A program made the translations under genes and the position numbers. This document shows, piece by piece, positions 8,310 through 17,465 of a stretch of 64,000 nt of DNA. The notes below the pieces were generated by a model, which was not told where the DNA came from, searched no databases, and saw only the letters and a program-made list of their open reading frames with translations. Position 1 is the first letter of the stretch. The number at the start of each line of letters is the position of its first letter. The DNA is from SFEL01 sp045603585 (lineage in GTDB: Bacteria; Bacillota; Clostridia; Christensenellales; CAG-138). The DNA is taken from positions 12,212 to 76,211 of the forward strand of contig JAZUMK010000023.1 of assembly GCA_045603585.1 (NCBI GenBank). Reading direction: 5' to 3'.

Positions 8310-10349
8310 TTGAAGAGAAAAAGACTTTCCACACCTTTGGTGTATCTGATACTGATGGGCATAATCATAATGCTGGTATCCGGCTTTGACCTTACGGGCA
8401 AAGAAGCGGAGGGCATTGCCTATTCAGAATTTATCGCAAACGTTCGCGAGGGAAAGATCGCCGCTGCAGAGGTAACCCAGCTTGAGCTGGTTGGCCTTTA
8501 TGTCGACGGCGGGACCGACCCTGCCCTTTTCCCGGAGGAGGCGGATTTCTATACCAATATTCCGTCACTAGATATATTTACCAGCGACATGGAAAAGGTC
8601 ACCGCGGAGCTTACCGGCAAGGATGCGGAGGAAGTTACCCAGGCGGATTATCCCTTTGACCTGGTTATCAACCTGCCCCCAGAGCCCGGCTTGTTCGCCA
8701 CCATATTCCCCTATCTGCTGCTGTTCGGCGGCATGGCTCTGTTCTATATCTTCATGATGCGGGCCCAGGGCGGCGGCAATAATGTGATGAACTTCGGAAA
8801 GAGCCGCGCACGCACTAATATGGAAGGCCAGACCAAGGTCACCTTTGCGGATGTTGCAGGCGCAGAGGAGGAAAAGGAAGAGCTTAAGGAAGTTGTAGAG
8901 TTTATGCGCTCCCCCAAGCGCTTCACCCAGATGGGCGCCCGCATACCCAAGGGCTGTCTGCTGGTTGGCCCTCCGGGCACAGGTAAGACTCTCCTTGCAA
9001 AGGCAGTTGCAGGAGAAGCGGGGGTTCCCTTCTTCTCCATTTCCGGTTCGGACTTTGTTGAGATGTTCGTAGGCGTTGGCGCAAGCCGCGTACGCGATCT
9101 GTTCACCAACGCAAAGAAGTTTGCTCCCGCGGTTATTTTCATAGACGAAATCGACGCCGTGGGCCGTCAGAGAGGCGCAGGCCTTGGCGGCGGACACGAT
9201 GAGCGTGAGCAGACCCTCAACCAGCTGCTGGTAGAGATGGACGGCTTTGCGGTAAATGAGGGCATAATCGTCCTTGCCGCCACCAACCGTCCCGACATAC
9301 TTGACCCCGCTCTGCTGCGTCCCGGCCGCTTTGACAGGCAGATAACCGTAGGCTATCCCGACGTTAAGGGCCGCGAGGCTATCCTCAGAGTCCACGCCAA
9401 GGGCAAGCCCCTTGCCGAGGATGTTGACCTTGAGGTGCTTGCAAAGCGCACCAGCGGCATGACCGGCGCAGACCTTGAAAACGTGCTGAACGAGGCCGCA
9501 ATTCTTGCCGCCCGCTTCAAGAAAAAGCACATTACCATGGTGGAGCTTGAGGAAGCCATAACCCGCACTGTGGTCGGCCCCGAAAAGCGCAGCCGCGTTG
9601 TTACCGACGAGGATAAGAAAATCACCGCTTATCACGAGGCAGGTCACGCCATAGTGGCCTATCGCATGGAGCATTGCGACCCCGTACACGAGGTATCCAT
9701 AATACCCAGAGGTCAGGCCGCAGGCTATACCATGACCATGCCTGACAATGACGATTCTCACATCTCCCGCGGCAAGCTGCTGGACCAGATCGCCATGAGC
9801 ATGGGCGGCCGCGTGGCAGAGAGCATCGCACTGGAGGATATCTGCACCGGTGCAATAGGCGACCTGAAGCACGCCAGCGACCTTGCAAGGCGCATGGTAA
9901 TAGAGTTTGGCATGAGCGACGAGATAGGCCCCGTATTCCTGGGCGGCGATGCAGAGGTATTCATCGCCAAGGACTGGGGACATCAGCGCAATTATTCCGA
10001 AGAGGTTGCCGCCAAGGTGGATAAGGAGATACGCCGCATACTGGAAGAGCAGTTCCAGAGGGCAAAGGATGTGCTTCTTGAAGAGCGTGAGGCTCTGGAT
10101 CGCGTGGTCAAGTACCTTATCGAGTACGAGCGCATCACCGGCGAGGAATTCGAAAAGATATTCCTCAATCAGCCCGTGGAGCTGAAGACCTACAAGGAAA
10201 AGAAGGCCGAGTTGGAAACTCCCGATGAGGAGGTCCTTGAGGCAGAAGCACAGGCAGAGGAAGAATCAAACGACGGCTTCTATCATCCCGGCAGCGTCCT
10301 GCCTGACATTCCCCAGGCAGACCCTGATCCCGAGGAAGAAGAAAACTAA
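8310..10349 (+). CDS. ftsH: ATP-dependent zinc metalloprotease FtsH
   Basis: A 679-residue membrane-anchored AAA+ protease that degrades misfolded membrane proteins and some short-lived regulators. It has a first membrane helix at 9-26, an external domain to about 128, a second helix at about 131-150, Walker A GPPGTGKT (220-227), Walker B VIFIDEID (275-282), the SRH region to about 345 and the zinc motif HEAGH (442-446). The C-terminal tail is acidic. The start is a TTG at 8310: GGGGAGG sits 7 bp before it, whereas the ATG inside that spacer is followed at once by a stop in its own frame. A small inverted repeat (GGTAT/ATACC, 8279-8295) lies just before the Shine-Dalgarno. Confidence 0.96.
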   Translation: MKRKRLSTPLVYLILMGIIIMLVSGFDLTGKEAEGIAYSEFIANVREGKIAAAEVTQLELVGLYVDGGTDPALFPEEADFYTNIPSLDIFTSDMEKVTAELTGKDAEEVTQADYPFDLVINLPPEPGLFATIFPYLLLFGGMALFYIFMMRAQGGGNNVMNFGKSRARTNMEGQTKVTFADVAGAEEEKEELKEVVEFMRSPKRFTQMGARIPKGCLLVGPPGTGKTLLAKAVAGEAGVPFFSISGSDFVEMFVGVGASRVRDLFTNAKKFAPAVIFIDEIDAVGRQRGAGLGGGHDEREQTLNQLLVEMDGFAVNEGIIVLAATNRPDILDPALLRPGRFDRQITVGYPDVKGREAILRVHAKGKPLAEDVDLEVLAKRTSGMTGADLENVLNEAAILAARFKKKHITMVELEEAITRTVVGPEKRSRVVTDEDKKITAYHEAGHAIVAYRMEHCDPVHEVSIIPRGQAAGYTMTMPDNDDSHISRGKLLDQIAMSMGGRVAESIALEDICTGAIGDLKHASDLARRMVIEFGMSDEIGPVFLGGDAEVFIAKDWGHQRNYSEEVAAKVDKEIRRILEEQFQRAKDVLLEEREALDRVVKYLIEYERITGEEFEKIFLNQPVELKTYKEKKAELETPDEEVLEAEAQAEEESNDGFYHPGSVLPDIPQADPDPEEEEN

Positions 10350-10363
10350 ACAGATACGCTATG

Positions 10364-10390
10364 GGCGGGGCGGATGCCCCGCCTGTTTAT
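10364..10390 (+). terminator. Hairpin after ftsH
   Basis: GGCGGGGC and GCCCCGCC form an 8-bp stem with a 4-nt loop, followed by a modest TGTTTAT tract. It lies between ftsH and the PHP gene and may terminate only partially. Confidence 0.6.
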
Positions 10391-10413
10391 CTTGATTTTG
10401 TCCGGAGAAAACC

Positions 10414-11229
10414 ATGAAACCATTTGACCTGCATATCCATTCCGATATGTCCGACGGCACATTTGCCCCGGAACAGCTTCCTGCCCTTGCTCTGGAGCAG
10501 GGCGTTGCCCTTATGGCCCTTACGGATCACGATACCGCCGTGGGCTGCAGAGAGGCTGCTGAGGCGGGCAGAAAAATAGGCGTAAAGGTGATATCCGGCA
10601 TGGAGATAGATGCGGAGTTTCCCTCAGAGCTGCATATTCTGGCCCTTGGCATAGACCCTGACCATGAAAAGATAAAGCAATACGAAATATGGCGCAGGGA
10701 AGGACGGCTGGACAGAAACCGCAGGATACTGAAAAAGCTCCGCGCCATGGGAAGGGATGTGGAGCACCTTATTGAGCACAGCCGCGGAAATGACACAAGG
10801 CTGCATATTGCAAAGGCACTGGTTGCGGGAGGATATGCCGCGACCCTTACGGATGCCTTTGACAGATACATCGGCAGCGGTGCGCCCGCATATGTACCCA
10901 GTGAGCGCATATCCAAAAAGGAGGCCGTGGAGCTTGCCATGGACGCAGGCGGCGCTGCGGTGCTGGCTCACCCCTGCAAGCTGAAGGCAGACCCCCACAG
11001 CCTTATACGGGAGCTTGCGGATTACGGCCTGTGGGGAATAGAGGCATATTATCCCATATCCACAGAGGGGCAGCTGAAGCTGTTTTTGGATCTGGCGGAA
11101 AGATATGGCCTAAAACCCACCTGCGGCAGCGATTTCCATGGCAAAAACAGGGATACTCTTATTGGCGCGGCGTATAAAAATGCGGCGGGGCTGGAGGAGG
11201 CATACGGGTATTTTTCTGCCCTTTCTTAA
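10414..11229 (+). CDS. PHP-domain phosphoesterase (RNase AM/YciV-like)
   Basis: A 271-residue PHP-domain metal-dependent phosphoesterase. Metal ligands are visible as DLHIHSDMSDG (residues 5-15), LTDHDT (about 36-41), GMEID (about 61-65), LAHPCK and CGSDFHGKN near the C-terminus. The layout with an inserted helical subdomain in the middle matches YciV/TrpH-type enzymes, which act on 3',5'-nucleoside bisphosphates or trim short RNA 5' ends. The gene follows ftsH after 64 bp, with GGAG before the ATG. The exact substrate cannot be told from sequence. Confidence 0.88.
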   Translation: MKPFDLHIHSDMSDGTFAPEQLPALALEQGVALMALTDHDTAVGCREAAEAGRKIGVKVISGMEIDAEFPSELHILALGIDPDHEKIKQYEIWRREGRLDRNRRILKKLRAMGRDVEHLIEHSRGNDTRLHIAKALVAGGYAATLTDAFDRYIGSGAPAYVPSERISKKEAVELAMDAGGAAVLAHPCKLKADPHSLIRELADYGLWGIEAYYPISTEGQLKLFLDLAERYGLKPTCGSDFHGKNRDTLIGAAYKNAAGLEEAYGYFSALS

Positions 11230-11398
11230 CGGCTATAACTTTTTTATATGAAGGATTTAATGCATAATATGTAAACTTGTGGATGACCGCTGTTATGCCC
11301 ACAATACACCCTTTTTTTGCGGCTATGACAGAGGCTTTTTGGATAAGAACAGCTTATGGTGTGTGCAGGAGTTCCTTCGTATATCTTTTGTCCTTTCG

Positions 11399-11427
11399 TT
11401 GATTATGGTGGGGTAATTTGTTATAAT
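11399..11427 (+). promoter_or_regulatory. Sigma-A type promoter for the PRPP synthetase gene
   Basis: TTGATT (11399-11404) and TATAAT (11422-11427) with a 17-bp spacer, 35 bp before the ATG. Confidence 0.75.
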
Positions 11428-11461
11428 ACAATCGACAAATATAAGGGGGAATTTTGTACTT

Positions 11462-12493
11462 ATGTCCGAAGGAATAATCAAGATTTTTGCCGGCAGCGCC
11501 AGCAAGGAATTTGCCAGCCAGATGTGCGAATATCTGGGCAGCCCCATGGGCGATTGCACCACTTTGGTATTCTCCGAGGGAAACACATTCGTACGCATCA
11601 ACGAAAGTATCAGAGATAAGGACGTTTACTTTGTTCAGACTCTGGGTCTGGATCCCAACAATGAATTTGCCGAGCTGCTGTTCTTCCTGGATGCCTTCAA
11701 GCGCGCCAGTGCAAACAGCGTTACCGCTATAATCCCTTACTTCAGCTACGCCAAGGGCGACAAGAAGGACGAGCCCCGCGTATCCATCCGCGGCCGCGTA
11801 TGCGCCGAGTGCATCGAGCTTGCTGGTGCTGACCGCGTTGTTACCATGGACCTTCACGCCGCTCAGGTACAGGGCTTCTTCAAGAAGCCTGTTGACCATC
11901 TTTACGCTCAGGAGCTGCTTTGCGCATATGCAAGGTATCTGGGTATAGTAAACGATGACCTGGTAGTAGTATCTCCCGATGCAGGCAGCGCAAAGCGCGC
12001 CCGCGCAATGGCCAACGAACTGGGCTGCGCAGTAGCCATCGGCGACAAGATGCGCTCCGGTCACGATGAAAACGCCAAGGTTCTGGAGATCATCGGCGAC
12101 GTAAAGGGCAAGAACTGCATAGTTGTTGACGACTTTACCATCTCCGGCGGCACTCTGGTAGATGTTGCCCACGGCCTTAAGGATAAGGGCGCAAACGACA
12201 TTTACGCCTTCCTTTCCCACGTTGTTCTGCAGGAAAAGGGCGTAAAGAAGATAGAAGAGAGCCCCATCAAGCTGCTGGTCTCCACCGATACCGTAAACTG
12301 CCCCGCCGTAAAGGGCAGCGAAAAGATCAAGATACTGTCCGCAGCTCCCATGTTTGCAGAGGCCGTACGTCACATTCACGACCGTACCCCCATGAGCAAT
12401 CTGTTTGACAATCCCAGCCAGCGTATGCTGACCATGAGCTTTGCCAGCCAGATGTCCCTGGATGATATGATGAAGATGAACAACAAGAAATAA
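11462..12493 (+). CDS. prs: Ribose-phosphate pyrophosphokinase, divergent type
   Basis: A 343-residue enzyme predicted to make PRPP from ribose-5-phosphate and ATP for nucleotide, histidine and tryptophan synthesis. The fold-defining segments are present: ELAGADRVVTMDLHAAQVQGFF-like core (about 119-140), VVSPDAG and the PRPP loop. Key loops differ from the usual bacterial enzyme. The PRPP loop reads VDDFTISGGT (222-231) rather than DDxxDTAGT, the flexible catalytic loop is YAKGDKKDEPR (96-106) rather than YARQDRK, and FSDGE is FSEGN. The C-terminus is about 25 residues longer than usual. A canonical prs elsewhere in the genome is possible. It has its own promoter and terminator. Confidence 0.88.
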   Translation: MSEGIIKIFAGSASKEFASQMCEYLGSPMGDCTTLVFSEGNTFVRINESIRDKDVYFVQTLGLDPNNEFAELLFFLDAFKRASANSVTAIIPYFSYAKGDKKDEPRVSIRGRVCAECIELAGADRVVTMDLHAAQVQGFFKKPVDHLYAQELLCAYARYLGIVNDDLVVVSPDAGSAKRARAMANELGCAVAIGDKMRSGHDENAKVLEIIGDVKGKNCIVVDDFTISGGTLVDVAHGLKDKGANDIYAFLSHVVLQEKGVKKIEESPIKLLVSTDTVNCPAVKGSEKIKILSAAPMFAEAVRHIHDRTPMSNLFDNPSQRMLTMSFASQMSLDDMMKMNNKK

Positions 12494-12509
12494 CCAAAGC
12501 AATTTCTGT

Positions 12510-12540
12510 CGCGCCGCACTTTGCTGCGGCGCGGTTTTTA
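12510..12540 (+). terminator. Rho-independent terminator after prs
   Basis: CGCGCCGCA and TGCGGCGCG form a 9-bp stem with a 6-nt loop followed by TTTTT. Confidence 0.9.
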
Positions 12541-12558
12541 TTAAGCGAGGAACAGCTT

Positions 12559-13224
12559 ATGACATTCTCACAGGCGCTGGATATTCGCCCCGGCATCACC
12601 GCCATAATAGGGGGCGGCGGCAAGACCACCCTCATGCTTACCCTTGCCGCAGAGCTTAAAGAGCGGGGCAGCGTGTTGATCTGCACCACCACCCGCATAT
12701 TCCCTCCGGAGGGGACAGTTACCCTTATAGACCCGGACAGGCAAAGCATAGCGGACGGGCTGGAGCGGCATGGCGTGATATGTGTTGGGCGAATGTACGG
12801 CGAAAAGATCGGCCCATCGGACATACCCCCGGAGGAGCTTGCCCTGCTTGCGGATCATGTAATCGCAGAGGCGGACGGCGCCAAGGGGCTGCCCCTGAAG
12901 GCCCATGCATCCCACGAGCCTGTAATACCCGACGGCGCAAAGGTGATATATGTAATAGGTGCAGACGGAATTGGAAAGCCGATTGCGGAAGTATGCCACA
13001 GGCCGGAGCTTTATGCAGGATCGCTGGGGGTGGATGTAAATCACATTGTCACCCCCGAAGACGCCGCAAAAATGGTGGATCACGGCGAAACCGTATTGTT
13101 CAACAAGGCAGACAGCCATAGGGACGCGGAAAACGGACGGAAATTTGCCGCAGCCTTCAGCGGAAAAACAGTCATAGCATCGCTGAAAAATGAGAACATC
13201 GCAGAAATTATTCAGCCAAAATAA
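12559..13224 (+). CDS. yqeC: YqeC family selenium-dependent hydroxylase accessory protein
   Basis: A 221-residue protein with an N-terminal nucleotide-binding loop (IIGGGGKTTLM, about residues 16-26), a CTTTRIFPP segment and the later VIAEADGAKGLPLKAH motif typical of YqeC. YqeC is one of the marker genes for labile-selenium molybdenum hydroxylases, thought to help mature or insert the selenium-containing Mo site. The likely client is the XdhD-type enzyme at 28.9-31.5 kb in this window. The gene stands alone between two terminators. No selD or yqeB is visible here, so the rest of the selenium pathway must lie elsewhere if it exists. Confidence 0.88.
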   Translation: MTFSQALDIRPGITAIIGGGGKTTLMLTLAAELKERGSVLICTTTRIFPPEGTVTLIDPDRQSIADGLERHGVICVGRMYGEKIGPSDIPPEELALLADHVIAEADGAKGLPLKAHASHEPVIPDGAKVIYVIGADGIGKPIAEVCHRPELYAGSLGVDVNHIVTPEDAAKMVDHGETVLFNKADSHRDAENGRKFAAAFSGKTVIASLKNENIAEIIQPK

Positions 13225-13230
13225 AGCGGA

Positions 13231-13267
13231 GCCGCAGGGGTAATTCCCTGCGGCTTATGTTTTTATA
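13231..13267. terminator. Bidirectional terminator between yqeC and the PHP gene
   Basis: GCCGCAGGG and CCCTGCGGC form a 9-bp stem. T-rich tracts lie on both sides, so it can serve both converging genes. Confidence 0.7.
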
Positions 13268-14042
13268 TTTTGTGCATTATGGGCTGCATGTTTTTGTAGG
13301 TGGCGATGTAGCGTATGCCGGCTGCCTTTGCCAGCTCCATTGCTTCTGCTATGCGGTTGCCCACTCTGGCGGGCTTATGGGCATCTGAGCCAAGGGTAAC
13401 AAATTCGCCGCCCAGTTCCCGGTAGCGGGAGAATATATCCAGCCCCCATGCAGGGTCTTTTCTCCATGAGGAGGAGTTGATTTCCAGGGAGCGGCCGCTG
13501 TGGATAAGGGTGCGGAAAATATCGTCAAACATCTGGGGGAACATGCTGTATTTCATGGGTCTTTCGGCATAGGGACTGTACTTGGTGCAGAAGTCATAGT
13601 GGCCCATTACGGAAAAATCCGATACCTTTATGGAACGGGTCATCTTTTCTACATAGCAGCTGTAGGTCTCTTCCAGGGTACGGTTTTCAAAAAATTCAGG
13701 GAAGTAGGCATCTATGCCGTCCACCGTATGCACAGAGCCGATGATAAAATCCAGATGCGCATCCTTTGCATGCTGATGGGCCAGCAGGCTTGCTTCTCGG
13801 CCGTCCAGACTTATTTCCATGCCCAGGGAAATATCAAGGGAGGGATAAAGGGGCGCAAGGCGAAGAGCCTCCTCATTGCGGGCGGAGATATCCGCAGGGG
13901 TCAGATGGGATCCGTCAAAATCCACATGGTCTGTAAAGCAGATGTGGGTAAGGCCGGCAGCTGCGGCAGCATCCAGCTGCTCCTTTATGGGGGCTTCGGA
14001 ATCGCCGGAGTAGCAGGTATGAATATGATAATCGGCAAGCAT
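13263..14042 (-). CDS. PHP-domain histidinol-phosphatase family protein
   Basis: A 259-residue PHP phosphoesterase of the HisJ/HisK type. Metal-binding motifs are DYHIHTCYSGD (residues 3-13), CFTDHVDFDG, GMEISLD, GSVHTVDG, GHYDF and LGSDAHKP near the end. HisK enzymes remove phosphate from histidinol phosphate in histidine synthesis. No other his gene is nearby, so related phosphoesterase functions remain possible. The ATG at 14042 was chosen because AAAGGA lies 9 bp upstream and the conserved N-terminus begins there; the longer frame has no family similarity that I can see. Confidence 0.85.
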   Translation of the reverse strand: MLADYHIHTCYSGDSEAPIKEQLDAAAAAGLTHICFTDHVDFDGSHLTPADISARNEEALRLAPLYPSLDISLGMEISLDGREASLLAHQHAKDAHLDFIIGSVHTVDGIDAYFPEFFENRTLEETYSCYVEKMTRSIKVSDFSVMGHYDFCTKYSPYAERPMKYSMFPQMFDDIFRTLIHSGRSLEINSSSWRKDPAWGLDIFSRYRELGGEFVTLGSDAHKPARVGNRIAEAMELAKAAGIRYIATYKNMQPIMHKI

Positions 14043-14112
14043 AGCGCAAAATCCTTTCTGAGGGCCATTTGGCCATCGGGTTTCATTATACACCATTTGA
14101 ATGGCAAAGTCA

Positions 14113-14141
14113 TTGACTTTTGCACAGGGATGAAATATAAT
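14113..14141 (+). promoter_or_regulatory. Sigma-A type promoter for the leuS T-box
   Basis: TTGACT (14113-14118) and TATAAT (14136-14141) with a 17-bp spacer, immediately upstream of the T-box. Confidence 0.82.
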
Positions 14142-14159
14142 GTACGGGTATATTGGCAA

Positions 14160-14397
14160 TGATGTGAAACAGTAGGAAAAAGCCGAGTAAAGCGAGCCGC
14201 CGGCATGGTGCGAGGGCGGTACAGGGGCGCTTCCGAAGCTCGTCGCATGGCCACCGGACGTGAAATGCTTTATGATAGCGGCCGGCGCATGTCCAGCGTT
14301 AAAGGGACATCGAGTGGGCGGCTTTTGCTGCCAACGAGAGTGGTACCACGGAGGCTTAATGGGCTTTCGTCTCTTGATGAGGCGAAAGCCTTTTTAT
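14160..14397 (+). promoter_or_regulatory. T-box leader of leuS
   Basis: The T-box core AGAGTGGTACCACGGAGG (about 14337-14354) is followed by a terminator hairpin, GGCTTTCG and CGAAAGCC, then TTTTTA (14361-14397). A GC-rich stem I-like region occupies the first 150 nt. By analogy with known T-boxes, uncharged tRNA-Leu should favour read-through into leuS. The specifier codon was not resolved by eye. Confidence 0.92.
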
Positions 14398-14433
14398 ATG
14401 TAAATAAGCAAAATTGCACACGGAGGAAATACA

Positions 14434-16848
14434 ATGGCAGAACGTTACGATCACGACAAAGTGGAACTTAAGTGGCAAAAGATATGGGAGGACGCTCATT
14501 GCTTCGAAGCAAAGAACGACTACACCATGCCCAAGTTCTTCCCCCTTATAGAGTTCCCTTACCCTTCCGCACAGGGTCTGCACGTAGGACATCCCCGCTC
14601 CAATACCGCGATGGATATCCTTGCCCGTAAGCGCCGCATGGAAGGCTACAACGTACTGTATCCCATCGGCTGGGATGCTTTCGGCCTGCCCACCGAAAAC
14701 TACGCCATCAAGACCGGCGCCCATCCCGCAAAGGTCACCTTTGAAAACGCAAACCGTTTCCGTCAGCAGCTCAAGCGCCTTGGCTTCAGCTTTGACTGGA
14801 GCCGCGAGATAAACACCACCGACCCCGCTTACTATAAGTGGACCCAGTGGATCTTCCTCAAGCTGTACGAGAAGGGCCTTGCATACAAGGCCGAGATACC
14901 CATCAACTTCTGCACCTCCTGCAAGGTTGGCCTTGCAAACGAAGAGGTGGTTGACGGCGTATGCGAGCGCTGCGGCGGCACCGTAATTCAAAAGGTCCGC
15001 AGCCAGTGGATGCTCAAGATAACCGAGTACGCCCAGCGCCTTATCGACGATCTGGACGATCTGGACTTTATCGAGAGGGTCAAGATCCAGCAGAAGAACT
15101 GGATCGGCCGCAGCGAGGGTGCAGAGATCACCTTCCCCATCGAGGGCTATCCCGAGGGCCTTAAGGTTTATACCACCCGCTGCGATACGCTGTTCGGCGC
15201 AACCTACATGGTAGTATCCCCCGAGCATCCCATCGTGGAAGCCATGAAGGATGTTATTGAAAACATGGACGAAGTCCGCGCTTATCAGCAGGCCGCTGCC
15301 CGCAAGAGCGATTTGGAGCGCTCCGAGCTGAATAAGGACAAGACCGGCGTTCTGCTCAAGGGCCTCAAGGCAACCAACCCCGTAAACGATCAGCCCATCC
15401 CCGTATGGATCTCCGATTACGTACTCATGGGCTACGGCACCGGCGCCATCATGGCAGTTCCTGCCCACGATGAGCGTGACTGGGACTTTGCAAAGAAGTT
15501 CGATATGCCCATTATCGAAGTAGTAGCAGGCGGCCGCGATGTTCAGGAAGAGGTTTATACCGATGTTGAAAGCGGCATTCTGGTAAATTCCGGCTTCCTC
15601 AACGGCATGCATGTCAAGGATGCCATCGCCGCCATGATAGACTGGCTGGAAGAAAAGGGCCTTGGCACCCGCAAGGTAAACTACAAGCTCCGTGACTGGG
15701 TATTCACCCGTCAGCGCTATTGGGGCGAGCCCATTCCTCTGGTAAACTGCGAAAAGTGCGGCTGGGTACCCCTTCCCTACGAAGAGCTGCCCCTGGTACT
15801 GCCCGAGATAGAGGATTATCAGCCCACCGATGACGGCTCCTCCGCTCTGGCCCGCGCCACCGAATGGCTCAAGACCACCTGCCCCTGCTGCGGCGCTCCC
15901 GCCGTACGCGAGGCGGATACCATGCCCAACTGGGCAGGCTCCAGCTGGTACTTCCTGCGCTATTGCGATCCTCACAACGACAAGGAGCTGGCAAGCAAGG
16001 AAGCCCTTGAATACTGGATGCCCGTAGACTGGTACAACGGCGGTATGGAGCATACCACCCTGCATCTGCTCTATTCCCGCTTCTGGCATAAGTTCCTCTA
16101 TGATATCGGCGCAGTGCCCACCAAGGAGCCCTATCAGAAGCGCACCAGCCACGGTATGATCCTTGGCGAAAACGGCGAAAAGATGTCCAAGTCCAGAGGC
16201 AATGTTGTAAATCCTGATGACGTTGTAAACGAGATGGGCGCAGACACCTTCCGCATGTACGAGATGTTCATGGGCGCATTTGATCAGCCCATTCCCTGGA
16301 GCACCACCGGTGCCCGCGGCTGCCGCAGGTTTATCGACCGCGTATGGCGTATGCAGGATATGATAAGCGACGCTGAGGGCATCCGTCCCGAGATGGCCGC
16401 AATAGTACACGGCACCATCAAGAAGGTCACCGAGGACTACGAGGCAATGAAGTACAACACTGCCATCGCCGCCATGATGACCTGGGTAAACGAAGTTTAC
16501 AACGTTGGCTCCATCACCAAGGAAGAGTTCCATACTCTCCTGACCCTGCTGAACCCCGTTGCTCCCCATATCACCGAGGAGCTGAACGAGATGCTGGGCT
16601 ATACTCAGCCCCTGTATGCCACCGCATGGCCCACCTGGGATGAGAAGGCTCTGGTAAAGAACAGCATCGAGTACGGCGTACAGGTAAACGGTAAGATCCG
16701 CGCCCGTATCGAGCTGCCTGCCGATATGGCCAAGGAAGAGGTAGAGGCCGCCGCAAAGGCACACGCCGATGTTGTTCCCTTCCTGGAGGGCAAGACTGTC
16801 CGCAAGGTGATCGTTGTAAAGAACATCGTAAACATCGTAGTAGGCTAA
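14434..16848 (+). CDS. leuS: Leucyl-tRNA synthetase
   Basis: An 804-residue class I synthetase charging tRNA-Leu. The HIGH motif is HVGH in SAQGLHVGHPRSN (about residues 46-58) and the KMSKS motif is GEKMSKSRGN (about 583-592). The CP1 editing domain lies between them, with the TTRCDTLFGATY and AVPAHDERD segments of the hydrolytic site. Two CxxC pairs (CEKCG and CPCCG) resemble the zinc-binding insertion. The C-terminal tail is standard. GGAGG precedes the ATG at 14434, and a T-box controls the gene. Confidence 0.97.
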   Translation: MAERYDHDKVELKWQKIWEDAHCFEAKNDYTMPKFFPLIEFPYPSAQGLHVGHPRSNTAMDILARKRRMEGYNVLYPIGWDAFGLPTENYAIKTGAHPAKVTFENANRFRQQLKRLGFSFDWSREINTTDPAYYKWTQWIFLKLYEKGLAYKAEIPINFCTSCKVGLANEEVVDGVCERCGGTVIQKVRSQWMLKITEYAQRLIDDLDDLDFIERVKIQQKNWIGRSEGAEITFPIEGYPEGLKVYTTRCDTLFGATYMVVSPEHPIVEAMKDVIENMDEVRAYQQAAARKSDLERSELNKDKTGVLLKGLKATNPVNDQPIPVWISDYVLMGYGTGAIMAVPAHDERDWDFAKKFDMPIIEVVAGGRDVQEEVYTDVESGILVNSGFLNGMHVKDAIAAMIDWLEEKGLGTRKVNYKLRDWVFTRQRYWGEPIPLVNCEKCGWVPLPYEELPLVLPEIEDYQPTDDGSSALARATEWLKTTCPCCGAPAVREADTMPNWAGSSWYFLRYCDPHNDKELASKEALEYWMPVDWYNGGMEHTTLHLLYSRFWHKFLYDIGAVPTKEPYQKRTSHGMILGENGEKMSKSRGNVVNPDDVVNEMGADTFRMYEMFMGAFDQPIPWSTTGARGCRRFIDRVWRMQDMISDAEGIRPEMAAIVHGTIKKVTEDYEAMKYNTAIAAMMTWVNEVYNVGSITKEEFHTLLTLLNPVAPHITEELNEMLGYTQPLYATAWPTWDEKALVKNSIEYGVQVNGKIRARIELPADMAKEEVEAAAKAHADVVPFLEGKTVRKVIVVKNIVNIVVG

Positions 16849-16861
16849 ACAAAATAAACAT

Positions 16862-16898
16862 AAATGCCGCTCTGTTTCAAACGGGGCGGCATTTTGAT
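16862..16898 (+). terminator. Terminator after leuS
   Basis: AATGCCGC and GCGGCATT form a stem extended by G-U pairs, followed by TTTTGAT. Confidence 0.75.
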
Positions 16899-16932
16899 AT
16901 AATAAAAGAAGAAATGAACGCCGGAGGAAGAT

Positions 16933-17373
16933 ATGCATTCTGAATATATGAAGGCCGCAATAGAGCAGGCGAGGCTTGCCCTTGATATGGGAGAAGTGCC
17001 TGTTGGGGCAGTGGTGGTGAAGGATGAAAAAATAATCGCCGCCGCCCACAATCTGGTGGAGCGGAATAAGGATGCATCCGCCCATGCTGAAATGCTGGCC
17101 ATTGGTATGGCTGCAAAGGCTGTTGGGGACTGGCGGCTTTCCGGCTGTACGCTTTACGTTACCCTTGAGCCCTGCCCTATGTGCACAGGAGCAATACTCA
17201 ACAGCCGCATAAGCGAAGTGGTATTCGGTGCATTTGATGAAGAAATGGGCTGCTGCGGCTCCCGTACAGACCTTACCGACGGCCTGCTTGCAAGGCGCGT
17301 AAGGTGCATCGGCGGCATAATGGAGCAGGAGTGTGCCGCCCTTTTATCCGAGGCCTTCAGGCGCAGCAGATAA
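16933..17373 (+). CDS. tadA: tRNA adenosine(34) deaminase TadA
   Basis: A 146-residue zinc deaminase that converts A34 to inosine in the anticodon of tRNA-Arg(ACG). The active site HAEMLAI (zinc ligand His and catalytic Glu, about residues 55-61) and PCPMC (about 85-89, two zinc cysteines) are intact. The N-terminal EVPVGAVVV and the FGAFDEEMGCCGS segment fit TadA rather than cytidine or dCMP deaminases. GGAGG precedes the ATG. The gene follows leuS after 84 bp, with a terminator between them. Confidence 0.95.
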   Translation: MHSEYMKAAIEQARLALDMGEVPVGAVVVKDEKIIAAAHNLVERNKDASAHAEMLAIGMAAKAVGDWRLSGCTLYVTLEPCPMCTGAILNSRISEVVFGAFDEEMGCCGSRTDLTDGLLARRVRCIGGIMEQECAALLSEAFRRSR

Positions 17374-17388
17374 AAACATAAACAACAG

Positions 17389-17423
17389 CCCGCATGGTAC
17401 ATGTCATGCGGGTTTACTTTTTT
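17389..17423 (+). terminator. Rho-independent terminator after tadA
   Basis: CCCGCATG and CATGCGGG form an 8-bp stem with an 8-nt loop, followed by TTTACTTTTTT. Confidence 0.88.
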
Positions 17424-17465
17424 GCCCTTCTGCTGAAACTACTCACATAAGGGAGGGAAAACCGC

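Noticed and set aside
14356..17085. A 909-codon open frame on the minus strand opposite leuS and part of tadA
   Set aside because: Same cause as above: an antisense shadow of a strongly expressed gene, with no recognisable domain. Similar shadows oppose xdhD, ygfK, groEL and the SpoIID gene.
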